From contig OY725496.1 in assembly GCA_963281255.1 (NCBI GenBank), forward strand, positions 2,914,001-2,978,000: a stretch of DNA of 64,000 nt. The letters are read 5' to 3'. The notes below the pieces were generated by a model, which saw nothing but the letters and a program-made list of their open reading frames with translations, did no database searches and had not been told where the DNA came from. This document shows, piece after piece, positions 32,901-43,967 of this stretch. Each line of letters starts with the position of its first letter. The first letter of the stretch is position 1. Both the position numbers and the translations under genes were made by a program. Origin of the DNA: Aphrocallistes beatrix. Its lineage: Eukaryota > Porifera > Hexactinellida > Sceptrulophora > Aphrocallistidae.

Positions 32901-35900
32901 TTATCTCGCGAATAAGATTAGATATATGATAAAGTGTTTAGTGTGGATGTTTCTACAATCATATGCTAACGTCATCATGATAACGTAATGATGAGTTGGA
33001 AAAATTCGAAATCGGCACTTTATTAACATTATTAACTATATTTAGTCCCTATTCAAATCCCAATCCGTTCTGACTTCACATCACAGATGCTTTAAAATTT
33101 AAGCCGCGTCATCATTTTCTATAATATTCGAAAGTTAATATCTCACGAACAAGAAGAGTTAAAGATGAACATATTATTAATGAAATGTTTAATATGGATG
33201 ATTCTACAAAAGTATGTTAATTTCTTTATGATCACGTCATGATGTATCAACAAAAAATGTTGGAAGCGCACTCCCATCCCGTCTGTGACTGTTGTTTTTT
33301 TTAGTTTGATTGGGTTTAGGAGCTCGAACATTTATACTATGTATTTTCATATACCTTAATGTTATTTGTTGATTTAGGCATATGACAATTTATGAGATTG
33401 ATATAAGGAACATATTTCTGGAGAACTGTATAGCCTGTGCTACTCTCCTCTTTCAAATAATTTCAAAATTCAAATTTCAAATAAGATATTCGCAATATAC
33501 TTTCCAAATTCGATGTTTAGAATGAGAAAATGAACATACTATGTATAAGCTGTTACTTTGAAGTGACGAGCGACCTTTTTTTTAACTTTACTTCTCAAAT
33601 TACTATCTACAACAATTTATCTCACTAACGGCCATGCAGCAATAATATTTAAATCTTGTTAGTATTATATTCTTTAACAGTTCCATTGTATCCTTACTAT
33701 TAAAACTCGATTGTTATTTGTGTATATATATATATATATATATCTGTAACGAATTGATTGAAGAAACTGCCGGGCTCAGAAAGCTGATTTTTGGCATGTG
33801 GGAGTCTTTTGGCTATGGCTCCAGTAAGTTCTGAGTTCAGAGCAAAATGTCGACTCATCATGGAATTATGACGTCATTGTCACATTTTTAAAAGTTAAGC
33901 AACACAGTTATTCGGGCATAACTCAGCCATTATAGGAGATAGAAGGCTGAAATTTTAATAGAATCTGTGTACTAACATACCTCACATATGATGCAACTAT
34001 TAACAAAAAATGATGACTCATCACTTTGTTATGACGTCATCATTACGCATCAAAAAATTTTAAATTCACAAATTTGGTGATTTTTCGAGTGATATCGATT
34101 AGCACAGTAGGACAGACATATTTAGAGATGTTATCTCCCTTATAATTAACCAATGTGACTCCAGGCGACCGAAGGGAGCCTCCGGCGGACACAAAGTGTC
34201 CGCCAGCCGCGAAGCGCTCTTGTGAATAATAAAATCCCTAACAATTGAAGTGGCACTTCCAATAGGATCCCAGAAAATTTGCGATGTTAATATTAAACAA
34301 AACAATTATGGTTCACCTATATATTTATACAGGAAATCAAAAAAATCTCGAAATTGCAGCAGAGGTGTGTTGGGGAGGGGGGGGGGGGAGGAACGGGGAG
34401 AACGCCATTCCCTTACTTTAAATTACAGAGGGAGCGCGGGAGAACGCAAGAGCACTTCTGTTATATTCTTTTAAATCAGTGGTTCTCAACTGGGGGTGCG
34501 AGAAAGTATAGCCACTTGATTAATATTTACTAAGTAATAACAAATTTGTTCCATTTTGCCTACTCAATGAAGTGCATTATTTAGCTTTAGCACATTTTAA
34601 TGTATTCTTGGAAGTGTTTTTCAAAATCATATAATCTGTAAATCAATGCATTTTATTGAATAGACGTAATGACGCTACCTTTATTAAAAAGGGGTACGAG
34701 ATTTGATTTCGAAAGCTGAAGGGATGCGGAGTCTAAAAAGGTTAAGAAACACTGTTTTAAATGGAAGTGAGATAATTTTATTTTTATTTTTAAGTTCGAT
34801 TTGATAGATTTGATTGCCCCTTTTAATAGATAATTACATGAAAAAAGATGTGGGAAAATACTAAAATACGCCATCATTGTTTTAATAATATGATTGAGAA
34901 AGAGTTCTATTCGAGCCTCTTTTTGAGGGTGCTTCTCCCCCCATTTATGAAGGCACCTCCTAACCTCTTTTTGAGGGCGCCCCTCTGCCCATTTATGAAG
35001 GCGCCTCTCAGCATCTTATTGATGTGATACTTCATACAAAGATGCCTATTACAATCATAATTAGTAATGGTATTGTTTTGATGATGGAATTAATGGTCCT
35101 TCAAGTACACAAATAATAAGCACATATATTCGTTCGTCCGTTTTTGAAAACCCAGATACCAAAGGGGGCGCAGATTATGCTACATAACAGGCGCTATTTT
35201 AGAAAAGGCATAGTAATTGGAGCGTTCTTTTACTTTTAGACTTGAGAATACACCTCTGAGTACAGTAATGGCGAGGGTGAGGGGCAAAATATATTTTTAA
35301 AACGGATGAATACATATTAAGGTTTAGCAACAGAAGAGGGGGCAATTGCCCCCGTTGCTCTCCCCTCCTCAGATCCGCCCATGCTGTTAGCTGGGTTAGC
35401 AAAGGGGGTTTCAATTGAAACCCCTTTACCCCCTAGATCCGCCATTGTATAGTACTTAGCAAATCCTCAATCAATTCAGAAAAAACTAACAAACGAGAAA
35501 TAATTTAACGAATAAGCATTTGTCCAATTTTTATGTAATATTGGTATAAAACGATATTTAATATATCTAACATACATAGGTAGCCAACAAGCATGGATTT
35601 CATGGAAAAGCCTTAAGAGCTGATCATGAACAAATCGAGGCTGAAGTTTCAGCACTCATTCAGAACAAAGGCCCTATAAAATTGAAGCTTCAACCATACA
35701 TTGATGATGCGCCAGACCTTAAATTAGGAAAAATTTCTCTCAGTTCACCACCAGACTACAAGATAGGCTCCGAGTTAGCTACCAGGAAAGCCTATGGAGT
35801 AGCTCTTGGGAAACTTGGAGCGAATTGTCCATACATAACAACGTTTGATGCAGACACGAAGAACAGTACTTTTGCTCAAGAGTATAAGGATAAATTCCCA

Positions 35901-38900
35901 GATAGACATGTTGAGTGTTTTATTGCTGAACAGAATATGGTTGGTGTTGCAATTGGAGCTGCATGTAGAAATCGACGCATAGCATTTGTATCCACTTTTG
36001 CTTGCTTCTTAACTCGGGCTTTTGATCAGATTAGAATGGGTGCGATTTCTCAAACTGAGGTGAATTTATCATTCTATTATTCTCACTCTAACAATACACA
36101 AACCGATTTTGTAAACAGTTCATAACTACTCTAAGCCAAATTGGATCATGGGTTACTTTTGCTGACCCACAGTCCATGTGACCCATGACCCATTGACCTA
36201 TTAAACAATTTTAATAATAAATTTAGATAATAAAGCTGAGCATTTGATTTTATATTATATCCTAAGCAATAATGAACAAATTATAAATAAAGTCGGAAAT
36301 TATGTCTCTCATAGTTTGCTACTATTCGTACTGTGCTAATATGCTAACAGCCTAGGTTGCTCGAGCTATTCTGTGGCAACATAGGTTGCTATTTAATAAA
36401 CATAGGTTGCTACCTCAAATTATACTGTGTGGTGGTCCGACTGGTTGTATGTTAAACGGGGGGGGGGGGCGCTGCATTAGTGCGAATTTGGAGAGTTGGC
36501 ATTAGTTCTACTCGATTTTTTAGAGAGTTGGCATTAGTTCTACTCGAGTTTTTAGAGAGTTGGCATTAGTTCTACTCGATTTTTTAGAGAGTTGGCATTA
36601 GTTCTACTCTACTTTTGAGAGGGTTGTCATTAGTTCTACTCGCGTTTTGGAGGGTTGGCATTAGTTTTACTCTATTTTATAGAGAGACATTCGTTAACGG
36701 AAATATGGTTGCGGAGAAAATAATCGCAGACAGTGAAAGTAAGCATTTTAAGTTTGAAACAGTGTCAAATTGACCGTGAAAGTGGGATTTTAATTTTGTG
36801 AGGTTTGGAAGCATAACAATGAGTAAAAATCAAGAATTGATCATTTAGAACTAATGCCAACTCTCCCAAAATTCGAGTAGAACTAATAACAACCCTCTCA
36901 AAAGTAGAATAGGACTAATGACAACTCTCCAAAGTAGAGTAGAACTAATGCCAACTCTCTAAAGTCGAGTAGAACTAATGCCAACTCTCCATAAATCGAG
37001 TAGAACTAATGCCTACTCTCCATAAATCGAGTAGAACTAATGCCAACTCTCCAAATTCGCACTAATGCATGCACCTCTGTTAAACCAATGTTATTCATTT
37101 TATTTAAAATAGCCTTCGAACTAATATGTCTAGTTGCACATGTTCAAATGGGTAATGGGCCATGGTTTTCCAAAATATATTAATGAATTAAGTTTGTTAA
37201 TCGTAGATGACTTAGCTGCTCTATAGAGGCACAAGTCTGGAACATAATTTGCTTATGACTTAGACCGTTATGCCAATATTTTGGACTAGGGAATTGTTTT
37301 TATGACAATTTATAGATAAACTTGAACTTTATATTTAGTATTTGTAATTAAATTTGAGTTTGGAATGTTTTAGGTAAACTTTGTCGGATCTCATTGTGGT
37401 GTTTCTATCGGTGAGGATGGTCCTTCACAGATGGGTCTTGAAGACCTTGCTATGTTCCGCACTATTCCTAATTGTGTTGTTTTCTATCCATCTGATGTTG
37501 TGTCTTGTGAGAGAGCTCTTGAACTTGCAGCCAATTACAAAGGAATGACATACACTCGTACTTCAAGGCCTGAAACAATAGTACTATACGGACCTGATGA
37601 GGTATTCGAGATTGGAAAAGGGAAAGTTGTCCGTAGTTCAGGTGACGATAAAATGACTGTAGTGGGATGTGCAATAACTCTACACGAGGCTATTAAAGCT
37701 GCTGATATTCTAGCTGCTGAGGGTTAGTTTAATGTTATACTATATGTATCCTTACTATTAAAAGTCGATTCATGTTTATATATAGGAACCTGTATATAAC
37801 GGCCACCTATATTTAGGTGATTGTCTTAATCCCCAAAGGTATCAACGTAGTGCAATAAATATCAAGTTTTTATAAATCCATTACTTGCAGGGATGGTGGA
37901 AATGCTGTTAACAGCTCACAATTGGCTGTTAACAGCTACTATTTCCAAACAATTAACAGTCTAGCTCTGCTGTTATTTGAGCTTTTAAAGCAATTTTTTT
38001 GCTGTTAACAGCCCAATTTGAGCTGTTAACAGCCAATTCGATATAATTCAATATAATTCAAATAGTAAATATTTACATAACAGTCAAGGTTAAGCTATAT
38101 GGTTCTATAATAATATCTATATTTTTGAATAATTTATCTCAAATTTAGATTATAAAAATAGATAGACAGATATCAATTAAAATTTAGCGATAGCTGTTAA
38201 CAGCCACAATTTTGCGTTGGCTGTTAACAGCTGCTAGCTGTTAACAGCTTAGCTGTTTCCATCCCTGATTACTTGAAGTAATTACATGAAACTTGTTTAT
38301 CGTTCGTAACAGGTCCTGTAATAAGCACATAAAAAGGTGATGGCCGTTATAGACAGGTGATTGCCGTTATACACAGTTTTAGGGTCAGTAAGGGACTACA
38401 AACGGGTGACCGCTATACACAGGTTCAATATTATGGAATTTCGGACGGGACTGTTCATTGGTGACCGCTACAGATTGGTGACCGTTATATAGTAGAGTGG
38501 CCGTTATAGCAGGTTCGACTGTATATTATATATCTGTAACGAATTGATTGAAGAAACTGCCAGGCAATGCTGATTTTTGGCATGTGGGAGTCTTTTGGCT
38601 ATGGCTCCACTAAGTTCTGACCTCAGACAAAAATTTCGACTCATCATGGAATTATGATGTCATTGTCATCTTTTTTATAATTAGAAATTTCATTTTTCGA
38701 CTATAATCAGCCATTTTGGATGATAGAAGGCTGAAATTTTAATAGAATGTGTATATTAATATATCTCAAATATGATACAAGTATCGTCAAAAAATGGTGA
38801 CTCATCATTTTGTTATGACGACATCATTACATATCAAAAATTTTAAAATTGACAAATTTGGTAATTTTTCGAGTGATATCAATTATAACAGTAAGACAGA

Positions 38901-39473
38901 CGTATTTAGAGATGTTGTCTCCCTTATAATTAATCCATTTGAGCCTAGGTGCCCAAAGGGCGCCTCTGGCGGACACTTTGTGTCTGCCAGCCGTGCAGTG
39001 CAAGCAAGCAAGCGAAGCGCGCTTGTATACGTTATAACTACAAGGTGACACATAAGTTTTAAATTCCTCTTAAAACCCTAGCACGTCACGGCATATTGAA
39101 AGTGAAAATGAAAGTGGGGTAATCCCTATTTATACTTTTGAAGCTAAGTCGTTCCAGGGTTTTAATACAATTATCAAATCTTTTAGGTATCTCTATAAGA
39201 ATTGTGGATCCCTTTACTCTCAAACCAATTGATAAAGCCCTACTTATTGAAAGTGCTCATGCTACCAATGGTAAAATTTTAACAGTAGAGGATCATTACC
39301 TTGAAGGTGGGATCGGAGAGGCTGTTGCAGGCGCTCTTAGTGAAGAGAGTAATATTGTAGTAAGACGGATTGCAATAGGAGAAGTTCCTCGATCTGGAAC
39401 TCCAAATGACTTGCTTGATCTTTATGGAATATCTCGTCAGAAAATAGTTCAAAAGATAAGAGATTGGCTTTGA
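26718..39473 (+). CDS. TKT: Transketolase, complete coding sequence in five exons
   Basis: Joining 26718-26999, 31683-32135, 35580-36059, 37374-37722 and 39187-39473 gives 1851 nt without internal stops, about 616 residues, close to the 620 or so of animal transketolases. It transfers two-carbon ketol units in the non-oxidative pentose phosphate pathway in the cytosol, using thiamine diphosphate and a divalent metal. Visible residues: His29 (GSGHPTS), His69 (LSKGHA), His102 (EGHPTP), GDG at 146-148 with Asp147 and Asn177 for metal binding, His253 (FHGKAL), catalytic Glu362 (IAEQNMV) and the GEDGPSQ loop. All introns are GT-AG; the first three are phase 0, the last phase 1. The start fits the family, but the splice acceptor just upstream leaves open a further 5' exon. 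No AATAAA was seen soon after the stop. Confidence 0.97.
27652..28094. mobile_element. Pogo/Tigger-type MITE in transketolase intron 1
   Basis: Ends CAGTGGAACCCAGGAATTAC and TGCGGGGTTCCACTG are inverted and flanked by TA. Inside are many TGGCCGTAATT/CGGGGT words, similar in style to the CGAACCTG family at 37783 and 61730. Confidence 0.9.
28433..28701. mobile_element. Pogo/Tigger-type MITE P, copy 2
   Basis: Same ends (CAGTACACCCTCGCTAATCC and complement, one mismatch on the right) and interior as 23245-23545, with TA on both sides, but 32 bp shorter. Confidence 0.92.
28993..29130. mobile_element. Short hAT MITE (138 bp) in intron 1
   Basis: Bounded by CAGTGGCTGCGC and AGAGCCTCCACTG with an exact 8-bp duplication GTAACACC on both sides (28985-28992 and 29131-29138). 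Confidence 0.9.
29139..30534. other. Intron 1 sequence, one old R fragment, otherwise nothing seen
   Basis: Around 29300-29390 is a decayed 3' end of repeat R (GATGACGTCA, then GCGCAGTGCAAGCAACCG and GCGCTTGT). The rest shows no coding sequence or clear repeat ends. Confidence 0.4.
30535..30917 (+). pseudogene. ZBED-like hAT transposase N-terminus, relic
   Basis: The plus strand gives, in two frames, [20 protein letters not shown] and [20 protein letters not shown], a BED-type zinc finger with C..C and H....H spacing, then [20 protein letters not shown], like the segment following the BED finger in ZBED5-type hAT proteins. At 30901-30916 the sequence TTTGAGAATCACTG is a hAT right terminus. 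The catalytic part is missing, so this is an internally deleted element. Confidence 0.55.
30918..31682. other. End of transketolase intron 1
   Basis: AT-rich intron sequence without coding potential or recognisable repeat ends. It closes with a pyrimidine-rich acceptor, TTTTCCTGTTTTAG. Confidence 0.5.
31683..32135 (+). CDS. TKT: Transketolase exon 2 (residues 95-245)
   Basis: The exon starts [20 protein letters not shown] and carries the thiamine-diphosphate signature [15 protein letters not shown] ... [14 protein letters not shown]. It ends GGATCTACTAAG before GTACTA. Both junctions are phase 0. The start is earlier than the first ATG in the exon (31760). Confidence 0.97.
32136..33690. repeat. 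Intron 2, first part, with degenerate tandem units
   Basis: From about 32780 to 33260 three diverged units recur, each with a TGTTTA-TATGGATG-TTCTACAA core followed by a block holding CATCATGAT or GTCATGATG. Around 32385 lies one mariner-like end (CAGTGTGTTTCAAAATTATT) without a partner. No coding sequence is seen. Confidence 0.5.
33691..34222 (+). mobile_element. Helitron-like repeat R, copy d (full length, intron 2)
   Basis: Starts TCCTTACTATTAAAACTCGA after A, has a (TA)n run at 33721-33743, GTAACGAATTGATTGAAGAA, and ends GAAGCGCTCTTG before T. The inner hairpin GGCGGACAC/GTGTCCGCC is at about 34184-34204. A short deletion has shortened the terminal hairpin. Confidence 0.8.
34477..34754. 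mobile_element. hAT MITE (278 bp) in intron 2
   Basis: Ends CAGTGGTTCTCAACTGGG and AAGGTTAAGAAACACTG are inverted, with an exact 8-bp duplication TTTTAAAT on both sides. A related but incomplete sequence is at about 22150-22212. Confidence 0.92.
34913..35030. repeat. Two tandem units of about 60 bp
   Basis: The unit CCTCTTTTTGAGGG ... CCATTTATGAAGGC occurs twice in succession with a few changes. Confidence 0.8.
35330..35455. repeat. Pair of short perfect palindromes at a hAT-like end
   Basis: GGGGGCAATTGCCCCC (about 35340) and AAGGGGTTTCAATTGAAACCCCTT type palindrome (35401-35426) lie 60 bp apart, followed by a hAT-like end CCCCCTAGATCCGCCATTG. The partner end was not found. Confidence 0.5.
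35580..36059 (+). CDS. TKT: Transketolase exon 3 (residues 246-405)
   Basis: Starts [20 protein letters not shown] and includes [14 protein letters not shown], the acid-base Glu in [18 protein letters not shown] and the TRAFDQIRM helix, ending ATTTCTCAAACTGAG before GTGAAT. The upstream acceptor is CATACATAG. The first in-exon ATG (35682) is not the start. Confidence 0.96.
36458..37077. mobile_element. Foldback element with tandem-repeat arms (intron 3)
   Basis: The element is flanked by the exact 8-bp duplication TGTTAAAC (36450-36457 and 37078-37085). Its left arm holds about five tandem units of roughly 40 bp with the core GAGAGTTGGCATTAGTTCTA, and its right arm (36846-37065) holds a matching inverted series. 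The outer ends share TGCATTAGTGCGAATTTGG. The left end has a run of G. Related GCATTAGTCCTACT units recur at 47360-47560. Confidence 0.85.
37374..37722 (+). CDS. TKT: Transketolase exon 4 (residues 406-522)
   Basis: Starts [20 protein letters not shown], includes [20 protein letters not shown] and TRTSRPE, and ends in GCTGCTGAGG before GTTAGT, leaving one base of a split Gly codon (phase 1). The acceptor upstream is AATGTTTTAG. Confidence 0.96.
37783..38521. mobile_element. Pogo/Tigger-type element T, copy 1, itself split by a hAT MITE
   Basis: The right end reads GCAGGTTCGACTG followed by TA; the left end GGAACCTGTATATAACGGCC is the degenerate inverted counterpart and lies next to TATA. The many GGCCGTTAT/GGTGACCGC words match 61730-62194 in reverse orientation. 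It sits in the (TA)n of repeat R copy e. Confidence 0.8.
37888..38267. mobile_element. hAT MITE with CTGTTAACAGC palindromes
   Basis: Ends CAGGGATGGTGGAAATGC and GTTTCCATCCCTG are inverted; the 8-bp duplication ATTACTTG is exact (37880-37887 and 38268-38275). Inside, GCTGTTAACAGC palindromes occur eight or so times, clustered at both ends. It is nested in element T copy 1. Confidence 0.95.
39187..39473 (+). CDS. TKT: Transketolase exon 5 (residues 522-616 and stop)
   Basis: Completes the split Gly codon and continues [40 protein letters not shown] and [11 protein letters not shown] to the TGA at 39471. The acceptor is CAAATCTTTTAG. The C-terminal domain has its usual extent. Confidence 0.96.
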
Positions 39474-40057
39474 ATGGTAGATTAACCTTTATGGTTTAGT
39501 TCAGCATTTAGGCTCTAGTTTTTATTTCCAATCTAGTTAATTATAATATTTTGTGCTCCTCATAGACCCTACTAGCAAATACTGATAGGATTTGGCTCTA
39601 GTTTTGTGTGATTCAACTATGGTATTTTATTGTTTGCAAATTAGCATGTTATTGTTTTATTTTAGTTATGTCAACTTCATTTTTGCGGATTATTCTTAGA
39701 TGATTATTTCTCTTATAGTATCACTTCCGGTTAATATAAGCTTATTTTCATAACATCTCCACTGTGTTTCAAGAACGAACCATACGTGCTCGGTCGCTTT
39801 GTAGAATCCGATTTTCGCACTTTGTTTGGTAATAATGTTAATAATTAATGATTTATTAACAGACACCGTATGGACTCGGTCGCTTAGCGACAGTAATTTC
39901 CAAAAGCTACTTTGTGGCTTTTGTTCGTTTGTTTCGTGGCCTTTCAAAGTAGCTTTTTGTTGTTGCACTCTGCCGCTTCGCAGCCAACACGTTTGGGGAT
40001 TTCCAGCACACTAGTAATCGAGGCGTAATTAATTTTATCTACTTTGCAATTCGATTT
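39474..40057. other. Downstream of transketolase, no gene seen
   Basis: AT-rich 3' region. A hairpin with arms AAAAGCTACTTTGTGGC and CAAAGTAGCTTTTTG lies at 39900-39962. No clear polyadenylation signal near the stop. Confidence 0.4.
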
Positions 40058-40415
40058 GATGGTACGGACAATTCGGTACATTACTATTCAGTATGGAGTA
40101 AACAGAAACTTTATAGAAAAGGCTTCTATTTTCAAAATACTTTCTTTTCGTCCCCGAATTTTTTCTCTCATAAGAGACTAAAAAAAACGGGCACTAATAT
40201 GTAAGGAACGGAAAGTGAGGTTTTGGAGTGGAGTATGTTTGAAAAAAAAAGTGAAAATGAGGCATTTTAATTGAGAAATCAGTAGGTGCGAAAGGGGCAT
40301 TACAGGGGGCGAAGTTCCGTCATTCCTTTTTAAATAACTATAACCCTCAGTACGAATTGATCTCGTTTCAGTTTGGAAATGTACCGAATTGTCGTGTACC
40401 GAATAGTCGATATAT
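40058..40415. mobile_element. Foldback element with ATTCGGTAC arms
   Basis: The left arm GGTACGGACAATTCGGTACA and the right arm (TGTACCGAATTGTCGTGTAC, then CGAATAGTCGATA) are inverted, each holding two copies of a CGGTACA word. The interior has no coding potential. Confidence 0.55.
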
Positions 40416-43255
40416 ATCCCTTAACAGTAGTACACATACTGTTACAAACTTTTGGGGCATATAGTATCAAATTATATGTAGTGATTATGAAGCTTTATAA
40501 AATGTGATGGAGATGAATCAGGGTATTTTACAGTCATCCAGAGATAGGCTCCTAGGATTAAACCCATAAATCTTTATAAGCCTAAATTTATAAATGAGTA
40601 AAATGACATTATAATATTAGGGTAAATTGGGTAATTTTCCAAATTTTTACGCTCCTAAACACTTTCGGGCATAAAACCATACGTCTAAAAGAGAGGTCTC
40701 GCGTCGCTCCTAGATAATCTCTTGAAATCATTACTCAGTAAAATATTAATGTTTTAACTGTAGAATGCTTTTATGGGTTCAGTCGCATAGAAAATGACTG
40801 GGAGACATCCGCGATATCGGGGACACTGTCCCCAGTCGGCATTCATGGTTAAATAAGCAGTATATAAAAACAGTGTTTTAAACAAACAAAATTTATAGAA
40901 GGAATAAGCCTGAATTTGTTGGAAAAGTAGAGTTATTCTATATGAAACATGTTTTCATTCCATATTATCAGTGAATTAAAGAAATGGTTTTCACGCTTCA
41001 GAAACTTATTTCAAAGTCAAGATGTAAAAATGTGCTTTGATGAATTGCGAAAGGTGATAGAGCCTATGCACTCATTATTAATTCTTCTGAAATTGAAGTA
41101 CGTACAATTAAAAATTTGGGAACAAATTTAGATTGAAAAGAAAAGAAAGGGAGAACCAACTCTTGAAATGTTATCAAACCATTTGCATCCTGGAACATAA
41201 ACCTAATGCAGTAAGCGGGTTTGGGCCCCCAGCCCTAAAATGCTAGTGTTTTAGGAAACCAATCCCGAAATCACTAGCGATTTAGGAATCAATCCAGATG
41301 TAATTTATGGACCCCCAATAAATATTTGAGAAAACCATAAAAACATAGAGCAACGACTTGCAAAGAGGTATTTTAGCAAAATTTCGAACACCAATCTTTT
41401 GTGGAAGCTTAACTCAGCGAGTTTTCATGCTATCTTGATGCTTGTGAGTAATAGTGTGTTAGAGTTAAAGTCTCCCCAATTTTCAGGTTGTGTTTGATCT
41501 TGAAAACAACTCACAAAACCTATCTCGATTCTGAGCATTTTAGTTGTGAGAGCATTCTGCATTGATTCCCGACAAGAGTATCAAGATAACAAGATAACTC
41601 GATGAGTTATGCTTCTACAAAGGATTGTGGGTTGGAAATATTGCAAAAATACCCCTTCGCAAGCTGTTGCTCCGTTGACTACTTTGGGGGTTTTAGGTTG
41701 AGAAGTTAAGACAATCAGTATCCTGATCAACAGCAATAGCATCATGATGTATTTGCATCAGTGATAATATACTTGGAATCTCAGACCAAAATGCTAACTC
41801 TCACTGTGGAAAAATTGTGGATTCCTAAATCGCTAGAGTGTGAGATCCAACTTTATCCAGAAGAAATCATCAATGAATTTTTTTTGTAATATTTTTTGAC
41901 GATGAAGGCTAGTTAATTTGAATTTTAAATGGACTTCCAAATGATATTCTGGGGGGCCTTGGGCCCCTTGCCTCCCCCCTGGCTACTTCTCTTTTTAATA
42001 TAGAAATGTAGGTTTCCCCATTTATAGTAGTATTCTCGGCATAAACCTTAAATTTCAACCCCCCTGAGCTGTAATAGCACCGCAAATCATAACATTAGGA
42101 TAATGCGCTACGGTTGAAATTGATATTTCATATCACTGCACTTTCAAGGTAGTCTACGTGTTTTGAAAGATCTAAACTGTTTGATTGTAGTTTCATCACT
42201 AACTTTCCTCCAATCATTAGCCTTCCAACTTGAATAACGTTCAAAGTAAAAAAAAATTTAAAATGTCTTCATCCGAGCTTGAATACTACGCTTGGTGAGA
42301 AGAAGTTTTCTTGCCGGTATATAACATATGAGGCCATTTTCATTGCTTAATCGACGTTTTATCGTGGTAATTGAAGACAAAGATATTTAACTGGTAGAGC
42401 GGATCTAATTTCAGGTGAAGACGCAGTAGGATGTATAGTAGCAAACGGTATTTCTCGTAATGTCAATGTACGTATTATGTTCTGCCTTTCAACACATGAA
42501 TTCTGAAAAAGCTAGTTAATAAGAATAAAAATGGGTGTAAAATTAATTAGGCAAAGAATGAACATAAAGAGAAAGCTAACTTTTACAATAGCCTACTCAA
42601 TATAAGGCCGGTATCAAATGTACCATGGATGAAGTAGAGGATGGGAATTTAAATTCTTAAAAATCTATCTCATTAGCTTACAAACTATTTAATGTCCTTA
42701 AGACTTTCATTTCCTGATATTATCTACTCATAAATCTAACAATATAATTGTATTCAACTTTATTAATTTTCAATATCATTCAGAACAACTATATTTGCTT
42801 TCATTTGTAACAAACTATGTTAAAATAACAGTAAAATAAATGTTCGTGATAGCTCGCTCTCATCTGTCTCAACACTTTAGCTCGTATTACTCTCGATCTC
42901 TTTGTCAATATTATGTTTTCAACTCTTTCGTGGGCATGACAGCCTTTTACAATTTTGAAGAAACCTGAATTAATGACCATAATGTCACAACAATTTCCTA
43001 TAACTAGCATAAATCCACTCTGACCTTCTTATTAATTTGAGATCCGAGAACTGTGGCTTTGATCAGTCGACAAGATGGTAAATTTTAGATGAGTAAGTAG
43101 CTTACGTTCAAAACATTACTTTCGAGTACAAAATCAACTTAATAAGTAGTCGGCTAATATCTCTTCTCCAGTATTGATTTCTTTCAACACATCGTACTTT
43201 TCGCGTGCGCCAAGCTGTGTGGACTTCTTTTTTCAGAAAACTATCGGTTGCTGCG
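40416..43255. other. AT-rich region, only repeat fragments seen
   Basis: One end of element V-type repeats (CATAGCCTACTCAATATAAG) is at 42589. Short GC-rich blocks with GGGGCC at 41225 and 41950 look like decayed hAT MITE ends. No open frame here has features of a real gene. Confidence 0.4.
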
Positions 43256-43599
43256 ATGTCTTCACTCTTCCCACATCCTCCTAGGGACCTAGACAGAACT
43301 GTTTCTACAGTAGAGGAAGTCTTACCAACTTTTCATCAAGAGCTGAATTGAGAATCCCGAGTTTTCAATATGATTTCAGTAGAATGATTATGAAACAGGC
43401 TAATGAATCCTTTAACTACTATATTCTAAGTATTAGAGACCTTGCCACATGTTTTACTATGATCTTTTCCCTTCTTATCAGCCTGTTTGCTTGTAGTTTG
43501 GGAAGTAAATTCTTTCAGCGGTTTCCAAGGGAACCAGTCAACCCATCCCAAATACCAACACTTCCAAAATCACTAAGTCAACTCCATGAGATGAGATGA
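43256..43599 (+). CDS. Possible small gene or exon with one membrane segment (weak)
   Basis: From ATG 43256 a short frame reads MSSLFPHPPRDLDRTVSTVE and stops at 43351. A second frame from 43348 continues RIPSFQYDFSRMIMKQANES with a hydrophobic run CFTMIFSLLISLFACSLGSK and then FPREPVNPSQIPTLPKS, before entering the ATGAG tract. Joined by a one-base slip these would make a plausible short membrane protein, but no family is recognised and chance is possible. Confidence 0.2.
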
Positions 43600-43967
43600 G
43601 ATGAGATGAGATGAGATGAGATGAGATGAGATGAGATGAGATGAGATGAGATGAGATGAGATGAGATGAGATGAGATGAGATGAGATGAGATGAGATGAG
43701 ATGAGATGAGATGAGATGAGATGAGATGAGATGAGATGAGATGAGATGAGATGAGATGAGATGAGATGAGATGAGATGAGATGAGATGAGATGAGATGAG
43801 ATGAGATGAGATGAGATGAGATGAGATGAGATGAGATGAGATGAGATGAGATGAGATGAGATGAGATGAGATGAGATGAGATGAGATGAGATGAGATGAG
43901 ATGAGATGAGAGAGATGAGATGAGATGAGATGAGATGAGATGAGATGAGATGAGATGAGATGAGATG
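43586..43967. repeat. (ATGAG)n satellite tract, about 76 units
   Basis: A nearly perfect ATGAG pentanucleotide array of 382 bp with one interruption (GAGAGAG near 43911). The long minus-strand open frames across it encode only an HLISS repeat and are an artefact of a 5-bp period without stops. Confidence 0.98.

Larger units (their letters stand above)
37749..39025 (+). mobile_element. Helitron-like repeat R, copy e, split by a nested element (intron 4)
   Basis: Begins TCCTTACTATTAAAAGTCGA after A at 37749 and ends AAGCGAAGCGCGCTTG before T at 39025. Its (TA)n tract has been invaded by the pogo-type element at 37783-38521. The inner hairpin at about 38967-38991 (GGCGGACACTTTGTGTCTGCC) is intact except for one mismatch. 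Confidence 0.8.

Noticed and set aside
32760..33260. Possible regulatory CRE-like sites (TGACGTCA-type words)
   Set aside because: The words recur in the R and related repeats throughout the window, so they reflect repeat ancestry and not gene-specific control.
36486..37066. CRISPR-like spaced repeats
   Set aside because: The units are directly adjacent without unique spacers, are mirrored in an inverted arm, and the element has a target duplication. The genome is eukaryotic.
39138..39186. Extension of the last transketolase frame upstream to an ATG at 39138
   Set aside because: This is intron sequence; the acceptor at 39186 and the split Gly codon give a continuous protein with exon 4.
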